Assembly (NCBI GenBank): GCA_947642555.1
Contig: CANRSX010000038.1
Coordinates: forward strand, 1-45,811
Length of the DNA stretch: 45,811 nucleotides
Source: an uncultured Roseburia sp.
GTDB taxonomy: Bacteria; Bacillota; Clostridia; Lachnospirales; Lachnospiraceae
Direction: 5' to 3'
Part shown: one piece after another, positions 17,102 to 25,277 of the stretch
Layout: every line of letters begins with the position of its first letter
How positions within the stretch are numbered: the first letter of the stretch is position 1
Notes under the pieces: model-generated
Told to the model about the DNA's origin: nothing
The model's database searches: none
Seen by the model: only the letters and a program-made list of their open reading frames with translations
Translations under genes and position numbers: made by a program

Positions 17102-18210
17102 CGTATCCTTTCCGCTGCCTGCAGCACTGACCGGATCGCCGCGATGCAGCCCTCCGCCACATGTGAAAACGAAAATTCCTGCGCCCTTTCATAGCTCTTT
17201 TTCCCCATTTCAGCAGCCGTACTGCCGGTAAAGCAGCGCGTGACCGCCTGCGCGAGCGCATCCGCGTCCTCCGGGTCCACGATATACCCGTTTTCGCCGT
17301 CCCGGATCAGATCCCTGGCCCCGTCCGCGTACTTCGAGGAAATCACCGGAAGGGACGCGCACATCGCCTCTAAGATCACCAGCCCGAAGCAGTCCTCCCT
17401 GGTCGGGAGGATGAAGGCGTCCGAGGTGCGGTAGAGCTCGCGCAGGGGCTCCCCCTCCACATATCCGAGGAATGTTACCCTCTCCTGTAACCCGAGCGAG
17501 CGGATCTGCTCTTTCAGGCACTCCCGTTCCGGTCCCTCCCCGGCGATCGCCAGCGTGATTCCCGGATCCGTCATCGCCAGCGCCGGCATCAGAAGGTCCA
17601 GCCCCTTCCGCTGGATCAGGCTGCCCACATAGAGCAGCTGCCTTGAGCCGTATGTCTCCTTTTTCGCCAGGTACTTCCTGATATCCACCGTCAGGTAAGA
17701 GACAAAGCACTTATCCGGGTCAGCTCCGTAAGCGATCTGCGCCTCCTTTGAGGCCGTGCTGCTCGCCACAAAGGCCGCGGCCCGTTTTATGATATAGCTG
17801 CGGGACATCCGCTGCACCTTCCCGATCCCGCGCTCGGACCAGAGCGTGCCGTCCGTCCAGCTGATAAACGGAACCTTTTTCTTCTGGCACCAGTGCACGG
17901 CGCGAAGGATCGTCGGATTGTATTCCATCGCGATCACAAGCTCCGGCCCGATGGCGGAGAGCGCTTTTTCCACGCCCGTCGGAAGAAAGATATAGCGGTC
18001 GTCGTAGCGCTTCCTTATAATAATCGTGCGGGATTTCAGCACGACATACCGGCTGATCTTTTCCAGCTCCACACTCCACTTCCGGTTCTCCATGCCGGCC
18101 CCGGAAAATATAATGTGGATTTCATATTCCGGACAGTTCTTCTGCAGATAGGAAAAAAAATCCACACGGTATGGGGACGGAATATTGGTAATAAATGCGA
18201 TTTTTTTCAC
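17098..18210 (-). CDS. glycosyltransferase family 4
   Basis: 370 residues with a GTG start that overlaps the previous stop by 4 nt (GTGA), with GGAGGAG upstream. GT-B features: IAFITNIPSPYRVDFF at the N-terminus, LLYVGSLIQRKGLDLLMPA at the domain junction, IAGEGPERE, and E-x7-E in PTREDCFGLVILEAM. The start motif NIPSPYRVDFF is typical of enzymes acting on capsule and teichuronic-type polysaccharides. It lies inside a run of three coupled GT4 genes, so it likely adds one residue of the repeat unit. Donor unknown. Confidence 0.88.
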   Translation of the reverse strand: MKKIAFITNIPSPYRVDFFSYLQKNCPEYEIHIIFSGAGMENRKWSVELEKISRYVVLKSRTIIIRKRYDDRYIFLPTGVEKALSAIGPELVIAMEYNPTILRAVHWCQKKKVPFISWTDGTLWSERGIGKVQRMSRSYIIKRAAAFVASSTASKEAQIAYGADPDKCFVSYLTVDIRKYLAKKETYGSRQLLYVGSLIQRKGLDLLMPALAMTDPGITLAIAGEGPERECLKEQIRSLGLQERVTFLGYVEGEPLRELYRTSDAFILPTREDCFGLVILEAMCASLPVISSKYADGARDLIRDGENGYIVDPEDADALAQAVTRCFTGSTAAEMGKKSYERAQEFSFSHVAEGCIAAIRSVLQAAERIR

Positions 18211-19427
18211 GGCCGCTCCTCCCCGGAGATATCATCATAGATCGCGATCAGCTTCCGGTAGTTGTCCTCCGGCCGCAGGCGGTTCTGATAAAATTCTCTC
18301 GCGTTTTTCTTTAAGGTGGTGATATCCATATCCTCGAATTCCCGCACCTTTTTTGCCAGGTCCTCCGCGGAATCGTACCGGAATTTGACCCCGGTGATCC
18401 CCTCCTTGACCATGCCCTCCATATTGCCGACCCTGCCAGCGATCACGGGCACGCCGTAGGAGTATGCCTCGGCGATCGTCATCGCAAACGCCTCATAGCA
18501 CTGCGAGGTCATGATCACTGCTTTCGCGTGATAGAAACGCTCGGTCATCTCCTCCTTCTGAAGGTAGCCCAGGAACCGGATATTGGACAGTCCGTGCTCC
18601 TTCACATACCGCTGCATTTCCTCGAGCATCGGCCCGGTTCCCGCGATGTAGAGCAGCTTGTCCGGCAGGCGTTCAAACGCATGGATCGCGATGTCCGCCC
18701 CCTTTAAGGGCTCCACACGCCCCGCAAACAGAAAATACTCCTCCGTGTCCTGGCTTCTGCTCGGCGTGATGCCCTCCGCAAACGTAAAGTTCGGCTTGAT
18801 GTAGATCCGGGAGGCGTCCACGATCTTTTTCGCATTCGGGATCAGCTCGGAATCCAGGGAGCTTAGCAGCTTTTCCTTATTAAACTCCGTCAGACAGATA
18901 AAATTTACCCGCCGATAGGTCCCCAGCATGCGGTGAATTTTTAAAATCATGGTGCTCACGATGGTCTGAAGCTTGCTGTTCCGGTAGCAGTTATGGCGCA
19001 CCGCGCATTTTAACCCGCCGGACACGCACTCCTCGCAGATCACATTGTCCCGGAAAAAGGATCCCGCCGGGCAGAGCATCCGGAAATTGTGGAGGGTCTG
19101 CACCACCGGCACATTGCACTGAAACGCCGCGTAAAACACCGACGGACTGACCATGGTCAGCGTGTTGTGCACATGGACGATATCGATCTGATGCTCCCGG
19201 ATCAGGCGCTTTACCTCCCGGACGGTCCGAAGCGAGTAGACCGCCGTAAACGGAAGCAGGAGCTTTCCGAACAGCCCGCGCTCTGAAAGCTCCTTGTTGG
19301 TCCGGTAATACGTGTAGACTTTATGCCCGTGCTCCTCGAGCAGGCGCTTCTCATTGCGCACGACAACGTCCTCACCCCCGGGTATCTGATAAAAATTGTG
19401 TACCTGTAAAATCCGATACTGTTTCAT
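18207..19427 (-). CDS. glycosyltransferase family 4
   Basis: 406 residues. The glycine-rich acceptor loop FYQIPGGEDVVVRNE near the N-terminus, then VHVHNTLTMVSPSVFY and CPAGSFFRDNVICEECV, are strongly characteristic of a capsule GT4 group. The C-terminal half carries FAGRVEPLKGADI, IAGTGPMLEEM and E-x7-E in CYEAFAMTIAEAY. The cysteine pairs around 130-145 may bind a metal or be structural. The start lies 56 nt inside the upstream polymerase gene, an unusually long overlap for this cluster, but the GGAGAGGAAACC site and the family N-terminus support it. Confidence 0.88.
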   Translation of the reverse strand: MKQYRILQVHNFYQIPGGEDVVVRNEKRLLEEHGHKVYTYYRTNKELSERGLFGKLLLPFTAVYSLRTVREVKRLIREHQIDIVHVHNTLTMVSPSVFYAAFQCNVPVVQTLHNFRMLCPAGSFFRDNVICEECVSGGLKCAVRHNCYRNSKLQTIVSTMILKIHRMLGTYRRVNFICLTEFNKEKLLSSLDSELIPNAKKIVDASRIYIKPNFTFAEGITPSRSQDTEEYFLFAGRVEPLKGADIAIHAFERLPDKLLYIAGTGPMLEEMQRYVKEHGLSNIRFLGYLQKEEMTERFYHAKAVIMTSQCYEAFAMTIAEAYSYGVPVIAGRVGNMEGMVKEGITGVKFRYDSAEDLAKKVREFEDMDITTLKKNAREFYQNRLRPEDNYRKLIAIYDDISGEERP

Positions 19428-20583
19428 TGGTTTCCTCTCCCTCCACGTTCACTGCGGCAGGCGTCTCCTCCAGGATTCCCGGGTAAAGCAGCGCCGCGCC
19501 CAGCAGGATAAACGGATTCATAAACCCGTTCATGACAAACTGCTCTAACACGCCGTAGAGCGCCAGCGTCCCGAGCATGACCAGATCCTTGTAGCGCTCC
19601 ATCCGGTACAGCCGGTATAGCAGCAGGCACAGCAGCGCAAAGAAGAACAGCGCCACGATCCAGCCGCAGTACAGCAGGACAAACATATAGGAATTGTCGA
19701 TCAGGCCGTAGTAGCTCGCGTAAAAGGATTCCTGTGTCCGCGGATACAGCGCAAGCCCCTGATCGTTGTAATAGCTGCTCATGATGTAAATCCGGCCGGA
19801 CACATAATGGTTCAGCCGCTTCATCAGAGGATTCCCCGCATTATATACGACCATTGTCGCAAAGGAAAACAGCGCCCCTACCGGGATCGACATTGCAAGC
19901 ACGGCCTTCACCCTTTTATTTTTTACAAATTTATCAAATATGATCAGTCCCCAGCAGAAAAAGAATACCGCGATTCCGGTCCGGCAGAAGGTCAGCTCGT
20001 AAAAGAGAAATACAACGGCGGTCGTCCCCAGAAACCACCAGTAGTTAAGTCGTTCGTAGTTGTAGTATAACAGCAGCATCAGGGTCAGAAACACCGTCAG
20101 GAACGCATAATTCGGCTCGCCCAGCGCAAAGCTGTACACCGGGATCTCCACATAGTGTGTGTCCGGCGTCGTCTTGTAGCCGATATCATACACGCCGAAT
20201 GTCGAGCCGAGCACCAGAACGCAGATACACAGCACCCGGATATACACCGCGATCTTTATCAGGTTCCGGTAGCTGCAGTTTTTCATGCCGACAATCGTAA
20301 GGAACAGCAGCAGCCAGGTATTCGATTTCGTGATGATCGAGAGCGGAAGCGATACGCCGATCAGAATCCCGGCCCAGATCACCTCCCGCAGCGTATAGCG
20401 CGTCGTCACCAGCTTGATCGCGAGGAAAAGCATTCCGAACACAAAAAAGTATCGGTAGATATTGTCCCCGTGATCGTACGCAAAGGCTTTCATCAGGATA
20501 TTGATCGCAAAAAAACCGTAGTAGGACGCGATACCGATCTGTTTCCAGTCTGTCTCCCTGTATATCTCTCTGATTTTCTCCAT
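19372..20583 (-). CDS. wzy: Wzy-like O-antigen/capsule polymerase
   Basis: 403 residues, about 10-11 membrane segments, with a large hydrophilic loop around 265-310 (YVSGRIYIMSSYYND, LALYPRTQESF, YGLIDNSYMF). A multi-pass protein with one big outside loop and little sequence conservation is the hallmark of Wzy. The motif FGLIDNSY-like DNSY is recurrent in Gram-positive polymerases. It would join repeat units flipped by the Wzx protein at 6320-7753. The ATG follows GGAGGACGACAG. The C-terminal 20 residues are hydrophilic and overlap the next gene. It could instead be a ligase of the WaaL type, which has the same topology. Confidence 0.8.
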   Translation of the reverse strand: MEKIREIYRETDWKQIGIASYYGFFAINILMKAFAYDHGDNIYRYFFVFGMLFLAIKLVTTRYTLREVIWAGILIGVSLPLSIITKSNTWLLLFLTIVGMKNCSYRNLIKIAVYIRVLCICVLVLGSTFGVYDIGYKTTPDTHYVEIPVYSFALGEPNYAFLTVFLTLMLLLYYNYERLNYWWFLGTTAVVFLFYELTFCRTGIAVFFFCWGLIIFDKFVKNKRVKAVLAMSIPVGALFSFATMVVYNAGNPLMKRLNHYVSGRIYIMSSYYNDQGLALYPRTQESFYASYYGLIDNSYMFVLLYCGWIVALFFFALLCLLLYRLYRMERYKDLVMLGTLALYGVLEQFVMNGFMNPFILLGAALLYPGILEETPAAVNVEGEETNETVSDFTGTQFLSDTRG

Positions 20584-20635
20584 CTGTCGTCCTCCTTACT
20601 CCATCACAAATCCCGGCTCTGTGCCGGCGCCCCGG

Positions 20636-21433
20636 TCACTCTGTCTGAGCCGGCCCGATCTGCCGGTAGACGGCATACACATCCTCCACCACATCGATCT
20701 TCTCGTAGCCATACTCCGTCAGATCCTCCGGGATCCGGTGAAACGAGGTGTTAAACACGATAAACCTGCACTCTTTTTCTTTCGCGATATCTGTAATTAA
20801 TTTTACATCCGGCTCCTCGCTGCTCATCTCCGCAAAGACGGACGCCTCGGCAGGCTCGATATTGGTGATAAAGCCTTCCGCGTTTCTCCCGTAGAGCGGC
20901 GTCACGGCACAGGTATACTGCCGGATATAACACATCAGCTCGTTCGGCACAATGATCGGCTCCTTCCAGTCCGTAAGCTGTCCCATCACGAGATCCGAGA
21001 TTTCAATTGCCGCCTGGGGGATCTCGTAGGCGTTCTCCTTCTCGCTGTAGGTCGCGGCGGAAAACTCCCGCTCCCCCGTTATAATGATACAGGCGCAGGC
21101 CGCGATCACCGCAGCCGCCCGCAGTACGTTTTTCCGGATCTTATACGCGAGCTCCGTCAGCACAAAGGCAATGACAAACGAGACCGGCAGCATCCACAGA
21201 AGCCGCCAGTACACCCCGGAGAGGAACCGCGTCCCCACATAGGCGTAAAACAGCGGGTTAAAGAAAAAGACCAGCACCAGCGCGGACGGCCAGAACAGCT
21301 TTTTGCGGACGCGCTTTCCCATCACAAGGCAGCAGAGAACCGCCGCCCCGAACAAAAGCCAGTGGGCCAGACCGCCGCGGCCCCCGATAAATTTTGTGAA
21401 TTCTCCCCACACCGCACTGCAATAAGTAATCAT
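20636..21433 (-). CDS. membrane protein resembling the C-terminal part of DUF6077 proteins
   Basis: 265 residues from the ATG at 21433, with an AGGAG site. The frame opens at a TTG at 21448. Four to five membrane segments (to about 150) carry FFNPLFYAYVG and VYWRLLWMLPV, followed by a soluble C-terminal domain. This pattern is what I know as the second half of DUF6077-type membrane proteins of polysaccharide loci, whose first half is encoded by the neighbour at 21441-22529. The ATG lies only 7 bases past the neighbour's stop, in another frame. Function unknown. Confidence 0.6.
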   Translation of the reverse strand: MITYCSAVWGEFTKFIGGRGGLAHWLLFGAAVLCCLVMGKRVRKKLFWPSALVLVFFFNPLFYAYVGTRFLSGVYWRLLWMLPVSFVIAFVLTELAYKIRKNVLRAAAVIAACACIIITGEREFSAATYSEKENAYEIPQAAIEISDLVMGQLTDWKEPIIVPNELMCYIRQYTCAVTPLYGRNAEGFITNIEPAEASVFAEMSSEEPDVKLITDIAKEKECRFIVFNTSFHRIPEDLTEYGYEKIDVVEDVYAVYRQIGPAQTE

Positions 21434-21440
21434 AGCTCTC

Positions 21441-22529
21441 CTATCCAAACAGATAATATGCCAGGCAGACCGCCCCCGGCAGCGCCGCCGACCAGATCAC
21501 AAGCGTCTTTTTCCACCTGCGGTAATAGATAAAATCGACGATCCCGTATAAAAAGAGCACAACCGGCCCGGTCACAATCCCGATCCCCGAGAGCAGGCAC
21601 GCCCCCGTACCCGCCACGTGCAAAAGCGGATACCAGCCCCTCCTGCAGCGGCGGTTCATCACCTGGTACATCAGATAGAACAACAGCGGCAGCAGAAAGC
21701 TTGCGCAGACCGCCTTTCCCTGCCAGATCCGAAGCAGCAGCATGGAGGCCAGCGTGTGCGTGGAGGTGTAGCCCCACAGATGCAGCACCGAAAGGAAGAT
21801 CAGGAACAGAAAAATCTTTTCCCAGTTCTCCGAACACAGCACCCGCCCGATCAGCAGATAGAGCGCATAGCACAGCAGGATCAGAAAAAACGGGAGGTAC
21901 GTATGTGAGAGCACGGCCGGCGGGATATCGCTGATCCGGCTGCACATCGCGATGTACATCGCCCAGGGCGAGGTCAGGTCTTTTTTTACCTCCCCGGTAT
22001 TCCAGTAGAGCTGATCGCTCCCGATCGGGTCGTCCCAGTACATGGTGTCGTGCACCACCGCCGAGACCTCCTCGGAGACAAATCTGGAATCATCGTCGTC
22101 CCGGTGCTCATAGCGCGCGGGGATGTATGCCTGCATCAGGATCAGGATGGCGGCCAGCACGCCGAAGATGACGGTCCAGACACGGTTCCCCTGACCGGCA
22201 GTCTCCGACCGGCGCATCCTTTTGTCCGCAGCCTCGGTCTGTGCCGACTCCCTCCACTGAACGAGCAGCGCGAAAAACGATCCTGCCGCCGGCAGCGTCA
22301 GCACAGCCTCCCAGCACATCAGGGCTGTGGTCAGCGACTGGTGCAGCGCCACGAGCGGTACGAGCAGCACCTGGGCGACTGCCAGCATGGTCGCGAATCC
22401 GAGTACCCAGGCATGCAGCAGACGGCTTACCGTGCCGCGCAGCTTCAGGCACACCACCCAGAAATACCCGATCCACATCGGCAGCAGCACAAATAAGATA
22501 CTCATAAACAGAATGTCTCTAAAGCTCAT
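21441..22529 (-). CDS. DUF6077-like membrane protein, N-terminal part
   Basis: 362 residues from the ATG at 22529, which overlaps the wzz stop by 11 nt and has GGAG about 9 nt upstream. An ATG at 22565 has no proper site. Nine or so membrane segments flank an outside loop with RYEHRDDDDSRFVSEEVSA, DPIGSD and SPWAMYIAMCSRISDIPPA, then VLSHTYLPFFLILLCYALY. The DDDS-F/Y and SP-x5-A motifs match DUF6077 as I recall it. The protein stops early in a membrane region (AYYLFG), and the missing part appears in the next gene. Biochemical role unknown, possibly GT-C-like transfer. Confidence 0.65.
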   Translation of the reverse strand: MSFRDILFMSILFVLLPMWIGYFWVVCLKLRGTVSRLLHAWVLGFATMLAVAQVLLVPLVALHQSLTTALMCWEAVLTLPAAGSFFALLVQWRESAQTEAADKRMRRSETAGQGNRVWTVIFGVLAAILILMQAYIPARYEHRDDDDSRFVSEEVSAVVHDTMYWDDPIGSDQLYWNTGEVKKDLTSPWAMYIAMCSRISDIPPAVLSHTYLPFFLILLCYALYLLIGRVLCSENWEKIFLFLIFLSVLHLWGYTSTHTLASMLLLRIWQGKAVCASFLLPLLFYLMYQVMNRRCRRGWYPLLHVAGTGACLLSGIGIVTGPVVLFLYGIVDFIYYRRWKKTLVIWSAALPGAVCLAYYLFG

Positions 22530-23811
22530 AAACCAGGACTCCGTCAATCTGAATGCCGTTGACATCCGCCGTATTTTTCGCGCGGTAGAGCGTCTCGTTC
22601 TTTACGGATTTTCTCCCGCACACGACAAAGTTTTTATTGCAGAGCTTTGCCGCCGCATAGGCCTCCGCCTCTTTTGCGGCATTGGCGCTGTTGATGATAA
22701 GACAGTCGTAATTCTTTTCCATCTCGTCGAGAAGCTGCGCAAAACGCCGGTTCCCGGCGATGTCCATCCCGTTTTCCTTCGCCCTGCTTCTGCACAGGGA
22801 ATCCAGGTATGCGTTCATCTGCAGCGGATGCACCTCATTTGTCTCGCCGAGGACGTAACCGGTGATGGAGTTTTCCTCCGTTCCTGCCCCCTCGCTCGAG
22901 GTGAGATCCACATACAGCGTCTTCTTCTGCTCATTCGCGTAGCTCATGGCCAGCTTTAACGCGGCATCCTTCTTCGGGCACTGGATCCGGATGCAGCCGA
23001 TCCGGTTGCAGGCACGCTCCTCGTCCTTTAAATACAGGGCCACCTTTTTAAACGCCTCCTCATTGTCCGCGCCTTCCTTTAACACATCGATGATATTCGC
23101 ATCCAGGCATTCACGGATCTCCTCCGCGTTCTTCGGCTTCCGGTAAATCAGCATCCAGAACGTATAGAGCACGATCTCCACGATGATCCCCAGCAGCACG
23201 CCGGCGGTCACCGCCTTCATGATCGAACGGTTAAAATCATCCTCCGTGATCGAATACGTCTGCATCTTCACGATCTCCTGGGTCACATACGGATCGTCGA
23301 GCACGCTCACACAGTCCGCGCCGATCACTTCCTCGCTGACCTCCTCCGTCGCCTGCAGAATCCCCGCCGTGAATTCCAGCGCCACATTCTCGTCCGGCAG
23401 CGTCGCGCCCCCGACCGTCACGGGAAATGTCACATAGATGGATACCACCCCGGACGCCTCTCCCTGAATCGCCTCAAAGAGCGCATTGTATTCGTCAATC
23501 GTAATCGGATATCCGGTGATCTCGCAGAATCTCTGATAGCCCCTGCTGCTCTTCGCGATCTTGATCACGTTCCCGACGCGTTCCACCACGCTCGTGTCGC
23601 TGTAGTCGCTCACAAAAAGAGCCGCGTGCACCTGAAGCTTGTTGTCGTACATCTCGTTTTCCACGTACGGCTTTAAGGTCACGTACTTGTAACCGCCGAG
23701 CGCCCCGGCGCAGAGCAATGCCAGGATCACTGCCAGCCACCACATTTTCAGATTGTAGCGGACGATCTCCAGAAAGCTGTATTCCTTATCTACCTTGTAC
23801 TGTCTGCTCAT
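22519..23811 (-). CDS. Wzz/CpsC-like chain-length protein fused to a degenerate kinase-like domain (first copy)
   Basis: 430 residues. TM1 is at 23-45, an extracytoplasmic domain at about 46-195 and TM2 at about 197-222, as in CpsC/YwqC. Residues 270-430 align by eye with CpsD: the P-loop position holds QCPKKDAALKLA (277-288), the Walker A' strand TLYVDLTS (298-305) has kept one Asp, and the Walker B strand is DCLIINSA (369-376). The GxGKS lysine is absent and there is no tyrosine tail, so ATP binding and autophosphorylation are unlikely. It lies directly after the initiating phosphotransferase gene. Role: probable polymer-length or assembly scaffold. Confidence 0.85.
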   Translation of the reverse strand: MSRQYKVDKEYSFLEIVRYNLKMWWLAVILALLCAGALGGYKYVTLKPYVENEMYDNKLQVHAALFVSDYSDTSVVERVGNVIKIAKSSRGYQRFCEITGYPITIDEYNALFEAIQGEASGVVSIYVTFPVTVGGATLPDENVALEFTAGILQATEEVSEEVIGADCVSVLDDPYVTQEIVKMQTYSITEDDFNRSIMKAVTAGVLLGIIVEIVLYTFWMLIYRKPKNAEEIRECLDANIIDVLKEGADNEEAFKKVALYLKDEERACNRIGCIRIQCPKKDAALKLAMSYANEQKKTLYVDLTSSEGAGTEENSITGYVLGETNEVHPLQMNAYLDSLCRSRAKENGMDIAGNRRFAQLLDEMEKNYDCLIINSANAAKEAEAYAAAKLCNKNFVVCGRKSVKNETLYRAKNTADVNGIQIDGVLVYEL

Positions 23812-23837
23812 TCCTTATCCCCTTTCCTCCTTGCGGC

Positions 23838-25259
23838 CTATTCGCCTTCCTTTTTAAACACGACCCCGATGGTTTTTAACAGGATCTTTATATCCAGCCC
23901 GATGCTCCAGTTATCGATATACTGCACATCGAGCTTTACCACCTCTTCAAAATCACTGATACTGTTTCTGCCGCTCACCTGCCAGAGTCCCGTGATCCCC
24001 GGCTTTGCGCTTAAGCGTCTCTTCTGATGCGCCTCGTACTGCCGGAATTCATCCACGGTCGGCGGTCTGGTGCCGACCAGGCTCATATCGCCCTTTAACA
24101 CATTGAAAAACTGCGGCAGCTCGTCGATGCTGGTTTTGCGGATAAATTTCCCTACCTTTGTAATGCGGGGATCATCCTTCATCTTAAACATAAAACCGTT
24201 CATCTCGTTCTGATTCTCAAGCTCCGCTTTCCGCGCCTCCGCGTCCCGGTACATGGAGCGAAATTTATATATTTTAAAGAATCTCCCGTTTTTTCCCACG
24301 CGCATCTGGGAGAAAAACAGGGGTCCCGGCGATTCGATTAAAAGCGGCGGCGCCAGAAACAGCGTCACCACGGCGGTGAGAAACAGCCCCGCCAGCGCCC
24401 CGGCGATATCCATCATGCGCTTCAGGATCAGCATCTTCCAGTTGTACTGCTGGGTGGAAAAGGTCACCACCGGAATATTCCCCAGCATGTGGAAGCTCTT
24501 GTGGTAATCGTCAAATTTGTTTAAAATCTCGATCGTCACATGAACCGTTGCGCCCATGTCGCCGAACCGGTTCGCCACCTTTGCCAGCGATTCGCCGGTA
24601 TCGTAGGGCACATTGATGAATACCTCGTCCACGATCTGCTCCTTCACATACTGGAACATATTGTCATAGGTCGCGACCACCGGGATGCCCTCGTACCATT
24701 TTCCGACCTGATTGTCGTCGATGATGGCGATGCTCGCCAGCCGGTGCGCCCAGTCCTTTGTGTGGTCCACATTGGCGATAATGTCCTTCACCCGGTCCGA
24801 GGTCGTGACGAGGAACACCTGATTCGTCGCCCGGTTGTTCCGGTAGACCTTCAGCAGATAATATTTAAACAGGACATGGGTCGCAAAAAACAGCGCCACA
24901 TTGACCGCCGCGATACAGAAATAAGCGCCGCGGGACGCCTCCGCATTGTTGTGCCGCAGGAAAATCGTCACGGACGAGATCAGCACGATCGCCACGCCGG
25001 CCTCGATGGCCGCCCAGAAATCCCGGTACAGGTTCCGGTCGATAAATTTTTTCTCGATGTCCGAAAACAGGAGCACCAGCATATAAATGACCAGGACGAT
25101 GACAAAGCTGTCGAGCAGCTCCGTCTTCATATTAGCGACCGACACGTTGCGCAGCACGACCAGCCACAGGTAGCCGCCGCCGAAATAGCTGGCGATAAAG
25201 CATACCATGTCCGCAAACAGCAGCGCTACATCCTGAATCCTTTCTCTTGATCGGTACAT
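23838..25259 (-). CDS. polyprenyl glycosylphosphotransferase (WbaP/CpsE type), initiates repeat-unit synthesis
   Basis: 473 residues, typical length of the five-TM class. Four membrane segments (about 10-125) and a Rossmann-like central domain precede a re-entrant helix and the PF02397 catalytic domain (about 275-473). Motifs: KRMMDIAGALAGL, FKIYKFRSMYRDAE, TKVGKFIRKTSIDELPQFFNVLKGDMSLVG, and KPGITGLWQVSGR. It transfers a sugar-1-phosphate, usually Gal, Glc or a modified HexNAc, from a UDP donor to undecaprenyl phosphate. It is followed by wzz with a 26-nt gap. This enzyme can start both Wzy-type and ABC-type polymers. Confidence 0.93.
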   Translation of the reverse strand: MYRSRERIQDVALLFADMVCFIASYFGGGYLWLVVLRNVSVANMKTELLDSFVIVLVIYMLVLLFSDIEKKFIDRNLYRDFWAAIEAGVAIVLISSVTIFLRHNNAEASRGAYFCIAAVNVALFFATHVLFKYYLLKVYRNNRATNQVFLVTTSDRVKDIIANVDHTKDWAHRLASIAIIDDNQVGKWYEGIPVVATYDNMFQYVKEQIVDEVFINVPYDTGESLAKVANRFGDMGATVHVTIEILNKFDDYHKSFHMLGNIPVVTFSTQQYNWKMLILKRMMDIAGALAGLFLTAVVTLFLAPPLLIESPGPLFFSQMRVGKNGRFFKIYKFRSMYRDAEARKAELENQNEMNGFMFKMKDDPRITKVGKFIRKTSIDELPQFFNVLKGDMSLVGTRPPTVDEFRQYEAHQKRRLSAKPGITGLWQVSGRNSISDFEEVVKLDVQYIDNWSIGLDIKILLKTIGVVFKKEGE

Positions 25260-25277
25260 AGAAAAACCTTCCTTCTC

